A stretch of DNA of 64,000 bases from JB111 sp049856175 (GCF_049856175.1 NZ_JBNDNA010000009.1:62001-126000); one strand, 5' to 3'; positions 43,414-53,421 are shown, numbered from the stretch's first letter. Made by a program: numbers and translations. The notes: a model not told the origin generated them from the letters alone.

Positions 43414-45603
43414 TCAGTCGCAGGCCGTGATCTCCCACAGCTCGCCCAGCCCACCGGTGTCGAGCAGCTCGAACCCCTCGCCGGGGCGGAAGGTGAACAG
43501 CGTGGCGTCGCCCAGCGGCGCCATCTGGTGCCAGGGCTCGGGGCCGGTGTCCCGCGTGTTCGTGTAGAAGTGGGTGACGCCGAGGCGCTCGACGGCCGCG
43601 CACACCGCCGGGTCGGTGCCGATCTCGTCGATGCCCGCCTGCAGCAGCCGGCCGTCCGCGGAGCGGGGGCCGGCCAGGTGCGGGTAGACGACGTCCACAC
43701 CGCCCAGCGAGTACACATAGGGCGTCCCCCGGAACCGGGCCCCGAGGACGACGGCGTCGTCCGGCAGCTCCTCCCCCGCGCGCCGGAAGAGCTCAAGCTC
43801 GGCGTCGTTCGCGAGCATCCGGAACGGGAGGTGATCGGGCACGAAGCTCTCGACCGCGTGGTACGTACGCAGGGTGTTGCGCAGGCCGTCGGAGGCGAGC
43901 ACCATCGCGAGGACGGCCACGCCCGCCACGACCGCCTCGCGGAGCGGCGCACCCTGCCGGAGCGGCGCACCCTGCCGGACCGACGCTCCCTGCCCGGCGA
44001 GCGCCGACTCCCGCGGGCGGATCCCGCGCACCACCTCGACGCCGTCACGCACGAGCACGGCGAGCGCCGCCGCGGCCAGCGGCGCGGCGCAGACGATCAC
44101 GAGCGCGTCGAGCCGCATGGTCTCCGAGTACCAGACCCCCGTCGCCCAGTGCAGCGTATGGTCCGCGGGCCCCCAGGAGATCGCGGTCAGCGCGACGCTC
44201 GTGACGAGCCCGACGGCGATCCACCGTCCGCGGTGCAGCCACCACACGAGGGCGGCGCCGCCGATCGCGAGGCCGGCGACGACGACCTGGACCACGGTCG
44301 CGACCCCGCCGAGGTCGTACCCGCCGAAGGACCGCAGGGGTCGGTCGACGAGCAGGGAGGTGAGGATCCACCGGTAGCCGTCGTCGCCCTCGCGCTCGAA
44401 GGCCTGCACCGAGTCGACGACCTCGCCGGCGAGCAGCGGGACCGAGGCGAGGACGGCGAGCCCCAGGGCGCACCACGCGGCGACGGCGAGCGGGAGGCGC
44501 GCGCCGGTGTGCCGCAGGCGCCGGAACGCCCCTGCAGCCGTGGCGACGAGCAGCGGGGCGACGAGCAGGAGCGTGGAGAACCAGACGGACCCGTGGACCA
44601 GCGCGAGGCCGAACGCCGCCACCGCCGCCGGGAGGGCGGGTGCGGCGGTCGCACGCAGGTCGGGCAAGTTACGCACAGCGAGGACGACGAGGGTGAGGAG
44701 GCCGGGCAGCAGGACGTGGGCGTACGTGTAGGGGAACTGGCCCATCTGCGTGATGAGCCCGACGGGCAGCGCGAGGAAGGAGTGCGCGAGCGCGGGCACG
44801 ACGGCGGCCGCGACGGGCAGGCGCGGCCAGGTCGCCCGCACGAGGCCGGTGATCGACAGCGTCCACAGCACGCCGACGACGAGGATCGAGGCGTTGACCG
44901 CGGCCGGGACCGGTCCGAGGAACGGCACGACGGCGACGATCCCGTGCCAGCCGGCCGGGTAGAACGGTGCGTACCCGTAGTCGTAGAGCGAGGCCAGCCC
45001 ACCGAAGGAGGACGCGTCGCCGTGCTCGCGGACCGCCTGGATCGCGCTGAGGTGGAACACCCCGTCCCACACCTGGCTCGGCCGTTCGGGCACGCCGATG
45101 CCGCGGGCCATCGCCAGGACGTACAGGCCGGTGGCGACGGCCGCCACGCCGGCAAGGAGCAGCAGGTGCGGGCGTGCCAGGGGCGCCGGCTGCAGGAGCA
45201 CACCACGCGCCGGCGCCGCGACGGTCGCGCCGCCCCGCCCGGGACGGGCTCGCCGGGCCACGGGAGGCGTGCGCAGCCCGCGGGCCTCGGGTGCGGGCCC
45301 CGCCCGCTCGGTCTCCTCGGCGTCGCCCGCACCGCGCCACGGCGCCGTGCCGAACAGGTGCCCCAGGCCCGCGCACGCGGCGACGGCGAGGAGCAGCCCC
45401 AGCGCGAGGGTGCCAAGGTTCCAGGGCACGCCGGCGGCTCCGAGCAGGACCGCCCACCCGGCCGACAGGGCGATCGTCAGGGTGGCGGCGGGGCCGAGAG
45501 CGACGATCCCGCGCAGGCCGAGGAGTCGCAGCAGCAGCCACCCGGGGGCCACCATGAGCACCGTCATGGCGATCAGCCCGGGCAGCGTCTGCGCCCAGCT
45601 CAT
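43414..45603 (-). CDS. DUF6541-like membrane protein 1 (predicted GT-C glycosyltransferase)
   Basis: A 729-residue membrane protein with about fourteen helices and a C-terminal extracytoplasmic domain of roughly 170 residues. The first long outer loop has SQVWDGVFHLSAIQAVREHG and YAPFYPAGWHGIVAV, which carry Asp and His residues as in GT-C enzymes that use polyprenyl-phosphate sugars. The C-terminal domain contains VVLGARFRGTPYVYSLGGVDV and GVTHFYTNTRDTG. It is similar to the next two genes. ATG at 45603 overlaps the upstream stop (ATGA). Between helices, GAPLRQGAPLREAV reflects two 18-bp repeats. Probably a glycosyltransferase or polymerase of the surface glycan. Confidence 0.86.
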   Translation of the reverse strand: MSWAQTLPGLIAMTVLMVAPGWLLLRLLGLRGIVALGPAATLTIALSAGWAVLLGAAGVPWNLGTLALGLLLAVAACAGLGHLFGTAPWRGAGDAEETERAGPAPEARGLRTPPVARRARPGRGGATVAAPARGVLLQPAPLARPHLLLLAGVAAVATGLYVLAMARGIGVPERPSQVWDGVFHLSAIQAVREHGDASSFGGLASLYDYGYAPFYPAGWHGIVAVVPFLGPVPAAVNASILVVGVLWTLSITGLVRATWPRLPVAAAVVPALAHSFLALPVGLITQMGQFPYTYAHVLLPGLLTLVVLAVRNLPDLRATAAPALPAAVAAFGLALVHGSVWFSTLLLVAPLLVATAAGAFRRLRHTGARLPLAVAAWCALGLAVLASVPLLAGEVVDSVQAFEREGDDGYRWILTSLLVDRPLRSFGGYDLGGVATVVQVVVAGLAIGGAALVWWLHRGRWIAVGLVTSVALTAISWGPADHTLHWATGVWYSETMRLDALVIVCAAPLAAAALAVLVRDGVEVVRGIRPRESALAGQGASVRQGAPLRQGAPLREAVVAGVAVLAMVLASDGLRNTLRTYHAVESFVPDHLPFRMLANDAELELFRRAGEELPDDAVVLGARFRGTPYVYSLGGVDVVYPHLAGPRSADGRLLQAGIDEIGTDPAVCAAVERLGVTHFYTNTRDTGPEPWHQMAPLGDATLFTFRPGEGFELLDTGGLGELWEITACD

Positions 45604-47693
45604 CCGCCGCCGCCGGTACCCGCCGGGTCGTCGCAGTAGGTGAGGCGCCAGATCGACGTGGTCCCGGCGCTGTCGACGAGCTCGAAGCCCTCGGCGGGCT
45701 GCACGTAGGCCAACCCCTCGGTCCGGTAGGAGTACTTCTGCTGGTCCTCCTGGGGGCCGCGCGGGTCCGTGTCGGTGTAGACGTGGGTGACGCCGAGGTC
45801 GCGGACGATCTCGCAGATCTCGGGATCGGTGTAGATGTCGTCGAAGCTCGTCCCCAGGGTGGTCAGCTCCTCGCTGTCCCACTGGCCGAGCTGACGGTAG
45901 AGCACGTTGACGCCGCCGAGCGAGTAGAGGTAGCCGGCGCCGGAGAAGGGGTCGCCGATGACGACGGCGTCGTCGGGCAGCACGTCGCCCGCGCGGGTGA
46001 CGAGGTCGATCTCCTCCTGGCTGAGCATGGTGCCCCAGGCGATGCGGTCGGGGACGTAGGCGTTGACGATGTTCTGCGTCCTCAGGTCGGCTCGCAGGCC
46101 GCCGGTGACGAGCACGACGAGGCCGAGGACGGCCACGAGCGCGACGAGCACGGGCCGCGGCTCCGTGGTCCGCGCGGTGGCCGGCTCCGGCGCGTCGTCG
46201 TCCCGGAGGTCCTCCACCGCCTCGTCCCTGCCGGTCACCGAGGCCCACAGCGCAGCCAGGGAGCGCGCGACGACGGAGGCGCCGAGCGCCGCGAGCGGCA
46301 CGGCCATGAGGCCGACGAGAACGACCACCCGGCTCGGCTGCGTGTACCAGAACCCGCCGATCGCGCGCAGCGGGTTGTCCTCCGGGCCGGCGGTCAGCAG
46401 GGTGAGCACGACGGCGCACGCCCAGCCCACGGCGACCCAGCGGCCCGATCGCAGGCCGAACGCGGCGACGACGCCGACCACGGTCAGGGCGGTGACGGCG
46501 ACCTGCCCGACGGACTGTGTCCAGTCGTAGCTGTAGACCATCGGGTTGTCGATGAGCAGCTGGCCGGCGACGGGCCAGTAGGAGTCCTGTCCGCCGCGCT
46601 CGAAGCCGAGCACCATGTCGAGAACCGGGAATACGGTCAGGGCGACCACGACGGCGACCAGCCCGGCGGCGAGGACACCGAGCGTGATGTACACGGGTCT
46701 GCGGTGGCCGGCGAGCCACGCGTGCCTCGACGCCCGGTAGATGCCCACCGCCACGAGCGGCCCGGCGAGCAGGATCATCGTGAACGCCGCGGACCCGTGC
46801 GTGAGGCCGACCCCGAGGAAGCCGACGAGGGCGGGCACGGCGAGCGCCGCCGTCGGGCCGGCGTGCGGCAGCTGCCGCACCGCGAGGGCGACGAGCGCGA
46901 GCAGGCCGGGCATGCCGACGTGGGCCGCCGCGTACGGCCACAGCGAGACGACCCCGAGCAGCACGACGGGCGTCGTGACGAAGGAGGCCGCCACCAGCGG
47001 GGCGGCGACGGCCGCCGCCGGTCGGTGCGGCCACACGGCGCGGGCGAGGGCGGCGCTCGACAGCAGCCAGATCGGGCCCATGACGAACGAGGAGGCGTTG
47101 GCCGCCGTCGACGGGAGGTCGAACCCGGGCGAGACGGCGACGAACCCGTGCCAGACGGCCGGGTAGAAGGGGCTCGTCAGCTCGTCGTACATGGGGGCGA
47201 GCCCGCCGAGGACCGAGGCGTTGCCGGTGTCGGCGATCGTACGGATCGCGCCGAGGTGGAAGACGCCGTCCCAGGTCTGGACGGGCTGGCCGGGTGCGAC
47301 CATGCCGCGGGCAAGGCTCACGCAGTGGACGATCGTGCCGACGACGACCATGGCGGCAAGGACCGCGGTCGCGGTGCGCCCCAGCGCGGCGGGCTGGACG
47401 ATCGGCCGGGCCCGCGGGCCCCGGACCCACGGTGCGGTACCGAGGCCGTGCCCGATGGCTGCGGCGGCTCCGACGCAGAGGAGCAGCCCGATCGCCTGGG
47501 TGCCCGTCGTGTACGGGACGCCGACGAGGTCGAAGATGATGCCCAGACCGGCGGCCGCGGAGATCGTGAGGACGGCGCCGCCCCCGACGGCGAGTAGGCC
47601 CCGGACGCCGACGGCGAGGAGCATGAGGGCGCCGGGCAGGATCGACGTCACCAGCATGAGGGTCGTCGGCGCCGCGAACTGTGCCCAGGTCAT
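45600..47693 (-). CDS. DUF6541-like membrane protein 2 (predicted GT-C glycosyltransferase)
   Basis: A 697-residue membrane protein, paralogous to the flanking two. It has about thirteen helices, the outer-loop motif QTWDGVFHLGAIRTIADTG with PFYPAVWHGFVAVSPG, and the C-terminal soluble part with VVIGDPFSGAGYLYSLGG and LGVTHVYTDTDPRG. ATG at 47693 is clear. Its stop overlaps the next gene. A 99-base gap separates it from the third paralogue upstream. The function is inferred from the fold and context only. Confidence 0.86.
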   Translation of the reverse strand: MTWAQFAAPTTLMLVTSILPGALMLLAVGVRGLLAVGGGAVLTISAAAGLGIIFDLVGVPYTTGTQAIGLLLCVGAAAAIGHGLGTAPWVRGPRARPIVQPAALGRTATAVLAAMVVVGTIVHCVSLARGMVAPGQPVQTWDGVFHLGAIRTIADTGNASVLGGLAPMYDELTSPFYPAVWHGFVAVSPGFDLPSTAANASSFVMGPIWLLSSAALARAVWPHRPAAAVAAPLVAASFVTTPVVLLGVVSLWPYAAAHVGMPGLLALVALAVRQLPHAGPTAALAVPALVGFLGVGLTHGSAAFTMILLAGPLVAVGIYRASRHAWLAGHRRPVYITLGVLAAGLVAVVVALTVFPVLDMVLGFERGGQDSYWPVAGQLLIDNPMVYSYDWTQSVGQVAVTALTVVGVVAAFGLRSGRWVAVGWACAVVLTLLTAGPEDNPLRAIGGFWYTQPSRVVVLVGLMAVPLAALGASVVARSLAALWASVTGRDEAVEDLRDDDAPEPATARTTEPRPVLVALVAVLGLVVLVTGGLRADLRTQNIVNAYVPDRIAWGTMLSQEEIDLVTRAGDVLPDDAVVIGDPFSGAGYLYSLGGVNVLYRQLGQWDSEELTTLGTSFDDIYTDPEICEIVRDLGVTHVYTDTDPRGPQEDQQKYSYRTEGLAYVQPAEGFELVDSAGTTSIWRLTYCDDPAGTGGGG

Positions 47694-47792
47694 CGCTCTC
47701 CTATCCGGTCGGCCTCGCCATTGTGGGGCGCGGCGCCCACGCGGACGGGCCGGGGTCCGGTCGCCTTGATCACACCGCCCGCCGTCCGGGGA

Positions 47793-49823
47793 TCACTCGC
47801 AGGCGGCGATCTCCATGAGCCGGGCGTCCTCGTGGGCGGCGACCGTGCGCAGCGTTCCGTCGGGCAGGCTGAGCGGGTCCGGGTAGCTCCAGCCCAGGAG
47901 CATGTGGCCCGGGGTGTCGAGGTAGACGTGGGTGACGCCGAGCTCGGCGACCCGTTCGCAGACGCCCGGGTCCTCCCCCAGCCGCTCGAGGTCGTACAGG
48001 AGCTCGTCGGCCGGGTCCCCGGCCACCGGGTACAGCGGCCGGGGCACGACGTCCCAGCCGGCGAGCGCGGGGGCGAGGACGGCGCCGCTCGCGGGTGCGC
48101 CGAGCACCCGGGCCCCCTCGGGCAGCTCGCCGGCGAGCGACCGGAGCCACGCGGCCTCCCCCACGCCCATCGAGTACGGCCGGTCCGGGACCGCCTGGCG
48201 TGGCCCCTGACGCACGGTCTCGGCGGACACCGGCGCGTGCAGGCCCCCCGTCCCGAGCACGACGGCGGCGGTGACCGCGGTCAGGGACAGGGCCGCGACG
48301 GCCGGGGCGGTCACCTCGCTCTGCGGCCATGCCGACCCGTGCCCACCCGCACCGGGGCCGTCCGACCCCCTGGCGACGAGCCGCCGGACGATCGCGACGA
48401 GGCCGGCCCCGCCGGCGCCGGCGAGCACCGCCATCGGAGCGACGAGGAGGGCCTCGAGCCGGTCGTAGTCCTTGTACCAGAGCGCCGTGAGGTCGCGCAG
48501 CGGCCCGTCGGGGCCGGCGGCGAGGACCCGCAGGACGAGCAGGAGCACCGCCGTCGCGACGATCCACCGGCCCCGCACGTGCTGCACGAGGACGAGCAGG
48601 CCGAGGGCGGCCAGCGCCGTGAGCACCCAGGCCGGGTCCTGGACCCCGGTCAGCGGCGGCACCGGGACCGCGTACTGCAGGGTCTGGGTCACCTCGCCGC
48701 GCTGGTCGAGCGAGATCCGCTCGAAGTCGCCCATCGAGGACAGGAGCGGCACGGTGGTCACCGCGATCCAGGCGAGCGCGGCGACGAGCAGCGGGAGCGC
48801 GACCACGGCGAGGCCGGAGCCGACCCGGTGCGGGGCGGGTCCGCGACCGATCCCGCGGGCGAGCAGCGCCATGCCCCACGCGGTGGCGCCCACGACGACG
48901 ACGGCCGGCGCCGAGCCGTGGGCGAGCGTGGCGCCGAGCCCGGCCACGCCGAACGCCACCCAGGCGCGCGCGTCGCGTGGGCGGTCCGCGCAGCGCAGGC
49001 CCAGGACGAGGGCCGGCAGCGTGAGGACCAACGACAGTGCCCATGGCCACTGGCCGTGGAAGTGCATGGAGTAGTAGGGGAAGGCGACGGACGCGGATGC
49101 GACGACGACGGCGAGGCCGGCGGCGTAGGGCACGCGCGGAGCGGCGGCCCTGGCGAGGGCGGCGACACCCAGGAGGAACGACCAGGCGACGACGAGCACG
49201 ACGACGTGGGACGCGACCACGGGGTCGGACGCGAGAGCCGGCAGCGCCACGAGGCCGTGCCACAGCGAGGGGTAGTAGACGCCGCTCTCGCCGGGGAAGA
49301 GCGCGTCCAGGCCGCCCAGCGGGAACGGGCTGCCGTCCCCGGAGGCGACCAGGGCGGTCGCGGAGTAGTGGAAGATCGCGTCGCGGTGCTCGATCGGCTG
49401 CCCGATGCCGAGTCCGCCGAGCCCGGAGGACACCACCGCCAGCAGGACGACGAGTGCGCCGACGAGCGCGAGGCCGGTGACGAGGCGGTCCCCTCGGCCG
49501 AGGTCCGGATCGGGGTCGGCCGCCCCGCGCGGCACTGCCGAGGTCCTGCGGCGTCGTCGTCGCACGCCCGAGGCGACGGCGGCGATCGTGACGGCGAGCA
49601 GGACGACCGCGGTCGTCGCCGTCCACGGCAGACCGAGCGGGGGCACGAGCAGCGTGAGCACGCCGACGACCCCCGCCGTCAGCGGCAGCGCCGCGGCGAG
49701 GAGCGTGAGTCGGCGCAGCCCCAGCCACGCGTGGCCGATCGCGAGGCCGGGGCCGAGCAGAGCGAGGAGCGCGAGCGCCGAGGTCCCGGCGATCCCTCCC
49801 AGCGTGGCTCCGCTGGGGTCCAA
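47793..49823 (-). CDS. DUF6541-like membrane protein 3 (predicted GT-C glycosyltransferase), TTG start
   Basis: A 676-residue membrane protein, the most diverged of the three paralogues. The outer-loop motif reads IEHRDAIFHYSATALVASG with VYYPSLWHGLVALPA; the C-terminal domain has VLGAPASGAVLAPALAGWDV and LGVTHVYLDTPGHM. No ATG or GTG lies near the first helix, and a TTG at 49823 follows directly after the TAG of the upstream dehydrogenase gene, so reinitiation at TTG is the likely start. About fourteen helices. Confidence 0.82.
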   Translation of the reverse strand: MDPSGATLGGIAGTSALALLALLGPGLAIGHAWLGLRRLTLLAAALPLTAGVVGVLTLLVPPLGLPWTATTAVVLLAVTIAAVASGVRRRRRRTSAVPRGAADPDPDLGRGDRLVTGLALVGALVVLLAVVSSGLGGLGIGQPIEHRDAIFHYSATALVASGDGSPFPLGGLDALFPGESGVYYPSLWHGLVALPALASDPVVASHVVVLVVAWSFLLGVAALARAAAPRVPYAAGLAVVVASASVAFPYYSMHFHGQWPWALSLVLTLPALVLGLRCADRPRDARAWVAFGVAGLGATLAHGSAPAVVVVGATAWGMALLARGIGRGPAPHRVGSGLAVVALPLLVAALAWIAVTTVPLLSSMGDFERISLDQRGEVTQTLQYAVPVPPLTGVQDPAWVLTALAALGLLVLVQHVRGRWIVATAVLLLVLRVLAAGPDGPLRDLTALWYKDYDRLEALLVAPMAVLAGAGGAGLVAIVRRLVARGSDGPGAGGHGSAWPQSEVTAPAVAALSLTAVTAAVVLGTGGLHAPVSAETVRQGPRQAVPDRPYSMGVGEAAWLRSLAGELPEGARVLGAPASGAVLAPALAGWDVVPRPLYPVAGDPADELLYDLERLGEDPGVCERVAELGVTHVYLDTPGHMLLGWSYPDPLSLPDGTLRTVAAHEDARLMEIAACE

Positions 49824-51119
49824 CTACTGCCCGCCGCCCACCGTCACGCGAGGGGTCCCGGCCCACAGCGCGGGGTCGGTGACGTTGCGGCCGTCGGCGA
49901 GGATCCGCACGCCCGGCAGGTCCGCCGGGGTCAGCTCCTTGTACTCGGCGTGGTCCGCCTGGACGACGGCGGCGTCGACGGCCTCGCCCAGGTGGAAGGG
50001 GGTCCAGCCGAAGCCGGCCAGCTCCTCGTCGGTGTACATCGGGTCGTGGACGCCCACCTCGGCGCCGCGGGCGCGCAGCTCGGTGACGGTCTCGAAGACG
50101 CCGGAGAACGCGGTCTCCTTCACGCCGCCGCGGTAGCTCGCGCCGAGGACGGCGACGCGGCGGCCCGTGAGGTCGCCGAGCATGGACTCCAGGCGACCTA
50201 CGACGTAGGCGGGCATCGAGGCGTTGAGTTGGCGGGCGGTGCGCACGATGGTGGCGTCGGCGTCGGTCGACAGGTACAGGCGGGGGTAGACGGGGATGCA
50301 GTGGCCGCCGACGGCGATGCCCGGGCGGTGGATGTGGCTGAACGGCTGGGAGTTGCACGCCTCGATGACCGTCATGACGTCGATGCCGACCGTGTCGGCG
50401 TAGCGGGCGAACTGGTTGGCCAGGCCGATGTTGACGTCGCGGTAGGTCGTCTCCGCGAGCTTGGCCATCTCGGCGGCCTCCGCCCCGCCCATGTCCCACA
50501 CGCCGTTGGGACGCGCGAGGTCGGGACGCTCGTCGAAGGTGAGGACGGCCTCGTAGAACTCGATGGCGCGGCGCGTGCCCTCCTCGCTCAGGCCGCCGAC
50601 GAGCTTGGGGTAGCGGCGCAGGTCCTCGAACACGCGGCCGGTGAGCACGCGCTCGGGGCTGAACACGAGGTGGAAGTCGGTGCCCTCGGTGAGGCCGGAG
50701 ATCTCCTCGATGAGCGGCTTCCACCGGTTGCGGGTGGTGCCGACCGGGAGCGTGGTCTCGTAGGAGATGAGCGTGCCGGGGGTGAGGTGCTCGGCCAGCG
50801 AGCGCGTCGCGGCGTCCATCCAGTCGAAGTCGGGCTCCCACGTGGCGTCGTCGACGAACAGCGGGACGACGAGCACGATCGCGTCGGCGCCGGGGATCGC
50901 CTCGGCGTAGTCGGTGGTGGCCCTCAGGCGGCCGGCCGGGACGAGCTCGGTGAGCTTGTCCTGGAGGTGGGCCTCGCCCGGGAAGGGCTCGCGCGCGGCG
51001 TTGACCGCGTCGACGGTGGTGGAGCTGATGTCGACGCCGATCACCTCGTGCCCCGCGTCGGCGAACTGCACGGCGAGCGGCAGCCCGATCTTTCCCAGGG
51101 CGACGACGGCGATGCGCAT
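49824..51119 (-). CDS. Nucleotide-sugar (UDP-HexNAc/ManNAc-type) dehydrogenase
   Basis: A 431-residue NAD-dependent dehydrogenase of the UDP-glucose/GDP-mannose family. MRIAVVALGKIGLPLAVQF is the Rossmann start, YETTLPVGTTRNRW and FSPERVLTGRVFEDL follow, and the catalytic Cys lies in VGGHCIPVYPRLYL. The SPERV and GGHCI pattern is that of enzymes for UDP-ManNAc or UDP-GlcNAc (WecC/TviB-like), not of UDP-glucose enzymes such as the one at 37683. The wecB gene 2.3 kb away makes UDP-ManNAc, so UDP-ManNAc uronate is a likely product. ATG at 51119 is preferred over an upstream GTG frame extension. Confidence 0.9.
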   Translation of the reverse strand: MRIAVVALGKIGLPLAVQFADAGHEVIGVDISSTTVDAVNAAREPFPGEAHLQDKLTELVPAGRLRATTDYAEAIPGADAIVLVVPLFVDDATWEPDFDWMDAATRSLAEHLTPGTLISYETTLPVGTTRNRWKPLIEEISGLTEGTDFHLVFSPERVLTGRVFEDLRRYPKLVGGLSEEGTRRAIEFYEAVLTFDERPDLARPNGVWDMGGAEAAEMAKLAETTYRDVNIGLANQFARYADTVGIDVMTVIEACNSQPFSHIHRPGIAVGGHCIPVYPRLYLSTDADATIVRTARQLNASMPAYVVGRLESMLGDLTGRRVAVLGASYRGGVKETAFSGVFETVTELRARGAEVGVHDPMYTDEELAGFGWTPFHLGEAVDAAVVQADHAEYKELTPADLPGVRILADGRNVTDPALWAGTPRVTVGGGQ

Positions 51120-51175
51120 GAGGGTCCTCTCGAGTCGGTGCGGCGAGGCTCCCATGGTAGGCGCCTCGCGCGGGG

Positions 51176-52315
51176 TCAGCCCCGCCGGTCGAGCCCCGCG
51201 AGGTCGGTGGCGACCGTGCGGGCCCGGGCGGCCCACGTGTGCTCGTGGCGGGCCTCGCGGACGTGCGCGGCGACGGCGTCGACCTCACCGCGGTGGTCGC
51301 GCAGGCGGGCGAGCACCCGCGCGAGATCCTCGGCGTCGTAGTCCGCCGTCCAGCCCAGGTCGCCGCCGCGGACCGTGCGGCCGGCGAGCGTGCCCGTGGT
51401 GGCGAGCACCGGCTTGCCGTGGCCGATGTACTCGTAGAGCTTGACCGGGGCGGCGAAGTCCCGGTACTCGGACGGCTCGACGACGATCGAGCACAGGTCC
51501 GCCCGGCCGAACAGCGGCAGGAGCCCGTCGCCGCGCTCGTGGACGACCTCGACCCGGTCGCCGAGCAGGTCGGCGTACTCGCTGCGGGCCGCGTCCCAGG
51601 AGTCCTGCGGCGTGCACAGCAGGAGGTGGACGCCGTCGGTGTCCCGCACCGCGCGGAGCAGCTCGTGCATCCGGTAGTAGGAGGTGACGTTGCCGACGTA
51701 GAGGATCGTCAGCGGGCCGTCGGTGCGCGGGACGTCGCGGATCGCGCCGCCCGGCGGCAGCGGCGCCATCTGCTCGGGGCGCAGGTGCGGGACGTGCTCG
51801 GCGATCTCCCGCGAGGGCACGTAGACCCTGTCGAGCAGCCGGCGGTAGGCGCGCAGCTCGGCGTGGTAGAGCGTGCGGGTCCCGGCCGCGACGACCGGGT
51901 GTACGCGCTCCGTGTACTCGGGGTAGCGCCAGTAGATGTCCCGGTAGAACACGCTCGTCGGCACGCCGTGGCGCCGCAGCAGCCGGGCGAGCCGCAGGTC
52001 GACGACGGGGTGGGTCGGCAGGTGGTGCGGCTCGGTCAGCACGGTCGGCATCGTCGAGGACTCGCCGTAGGCGAGGTCGACCCGCAGCCCGCCCCTGAGC
52101 CGCCGGGCGAGATCGCGCACGGCGGCCGCGCGCTCCTTGCCGTGCCCGGTCACCTCGATCACGTCGTACCCCAGCTCGCGGAACGCACCGAGCATGCGCA
52201 CCGGACGGATGCCGGAGCCCGACGTCGACCCCTCGCCGAGCGGGTAGGGCGCGTGGAAGACCATCGTCCGGCCGGCGCCGGGCAGCTCGGAGGTCATCGG
52301 GCCGCCCGTGCTCAT
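51176..52315 (-). CDS. Glycosyltransferase, GT-B fold (family 4-like)
   Basis: A 379-residue enzyme. The N-terminal half has TMVFHAPYPLGEGSTSGSGIRPVRML, resembling GT4 enzymes that process surface polymers, and VFYRDIYWRYPEY. The C-terminal half has LTILYVGNVTSYYRMHELL, SIVVEPSEYRDFAAPVKLYEYIGHGKPVLAT, giving the donor-binding Glu pattern. ATG at 52315 overlaps the stop of the next-upstream glycosyltransferase (ATGA); an ATG at 52297 is a weaker alternative. Donor unknown. Confidence 0.9.
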   Translation of the reverse strand: MSTGGPMTSELPGAGRTMVFHAPYPLGEGSTSGSGIRPVRMLGAFRELGYDVIEVTGHGKERAAAVRDLARRLRGGLRVDLAYGESSTMPTVLTEPHHLPTHPVVDLRLARLLRRHGVPTSVFYRDIYWRYPEYTERVHPVVAAGTRTLYHAELRAYRRLLDRVYVPSREIAEHVPHLRPEQMAPLPPGGAIRDVPRTDGPLTILYVGNVTSYYRMHELLRAVRDTDGVHLLLCTPQDSWDAARSEYADLLGDRVEVVHERGDGLLPLFGRADLCSIVVEPSEYRDFAAPVKLYEYIGHGKPVLATTGTLAGRTVRGGDLGWTADYDAEDLARVLARLRDHRGEVDAVAAHVREARHEHTWAARARTVATDLAGLDRRG

Positions 52316-53421
52316 CGGCCGGCGCGGACGTCCGCCGCGAGGGCGTGCGCGCCCGCGTAGCCCGCCGCGACGGTGGGCACGGAGAACCGCTCCCCGATCG
52401 TCGCGGCGACCTCGGCCGCCGTGAGGTCGGCCGTGCGGTCGTGGACATCGAGGACCGCGTCCGCGTAGGCGCCCGCCTCCTGGCGGTCCACCAGCGCCCC
52501 TACGCGCGGGTCGATGTACTCCCCCTGCCCGCCGGTCGAGCCGACCACGACGGGGCGGCCCGCGACGAGGGCCTCGGCGCAGGAGACGAAGAAGTTGTCC
52601 CCGCGGGTCGGGCCGAGGAACAGGTCGGCGGCGGCGAGCTGCTCGAGCACGCCGTCCCGGTCGAGGGTGCCGGTGAGGTGGATCCGCTCGGCCACGCCGA
52701 CCTCGTCGGCGCGGTCGCGGACCGCTCCGGTCAGCGGACCGTCGCCGACGAGCGTGAGGTGCGCGGGGTGCCCACGCCGGCCGAGCTCGGCGACGACGTC
52801 GACGGCGAGCAGGGGGTCCTTGCGCTCGACGAGCCCGCCGACGCTGACCAGCCGCAGCTCGCCGTCCGGTGCGGGCCGACCGGGCACGTCGGCGAGCGGC
52901 GGCACGATGCAGGGCACGACGACGGTGGGTGCCTCGCCCCGCACGGCGCGGATCGGGCGGGCGAGGAAGTCGCAGACGGCGGTGACGACGTCGGGCCTGC
53001 CCAGAAGGCTGCGCACGAGCGGGAGCACGGCGCGGGTGCCGAGCCCGAGGTTCTCCGGGCTGGTGAGGCCGGAGTAGTGCTCGGTGTGGACCCAGGGCGC
53101 GCGCGGGCGGCCGACCGAGAACGGCAGGAGCGCGGAGATCGCGGTGGTGTGGACGACGTCGGCGCCGTCGAGGACGGACGGCAGCGCGGCCGCGACCTGG
53201 GCGATCTGGTCGGGGCGCGAGGGGGTCATCGGCAGCCGCAGCACCTTGAGGCCCTCGTGGCGCACGTGCCGGGTGCCGTCGTCCTGGTGCGCGGGCACGA
53301 GGTGGACGACGTCGACCGTGTCGCCGCGCGAGGCCATCGCGTGCGCGTCGCGCACGACGAACGACCCCGAGCTCGGGGCAAGGGAGGTGGGGAACCAGGT
53401 GGTGACCACGACGACGCGCAT
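52312..53421 (-). CDS. Glycosyltransferase family 4
   Basis: A 369-residue GT-B enzyme. The start MRVVVVTTWFPTSLAPSSGSF is a classical GT4 opening with acceptor-side glycines. LRLVSVGGLVERKDPLLAVDV and AHLTLVGDGPL mark the donor domain; FFVSCAEALVAGRPVVVGSTGG is the Glu-x7-Glu-like region. It pairs with the downstream glycosyltransferase by overlap. ATG at 53421, divergent from wecB with 32 bases between starts, so promoters overlap the coding ends. Confidence 0.92.
   Translation of the reverse strand: MRVVVVTTWFPTSLAPSSGSFVVRDAHAMASRGDTVDVVHLVPAHQDDGTRHVRHEGLKVLRLPMTPSRPDQIAQVAAALPSVLDGADVVHTTAISALLPFSVGRPRAPWVHTEHYSGLTSPENLGLGTRAVLPLVRSLLGRPDVVTAVCDFLARPIRAVRGEAPTVVVPCIVPPLADVPGRPAPDGELRLVSVGGLVERKDPLLAVDVVAELGRRGHPAHLTLVGDGPLTGAVRDRADEVGVAERIHLTGTLDRDGVLEQLAAADLFLGPTRGDNFFVSCAEALVAGRPVVVGSTGGQGEYIDPRVGALVDRQEAGAYADAVLDVHDRTADLTAAEVAATIGERFSVPTVAAGYAGAHALAADVRAGR

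Noticed and set aside
37683..51119. The two nucleotide-sugar dehydrogenases as duplicates of one gene
   Set aside because: Their catalytic motifs differ (GGGCLPKD against GGHCIPVYP), so they belong to different subfamilies.
47721..51341. Very long open frame (over 1200 codons) on the plus strand
   Set aside because: It lies antisense to the DUF6541 and dehydrogenase genes, has low-complexity Arg/Gly/Asp-rich composition, and arises from GC-rich third positions.
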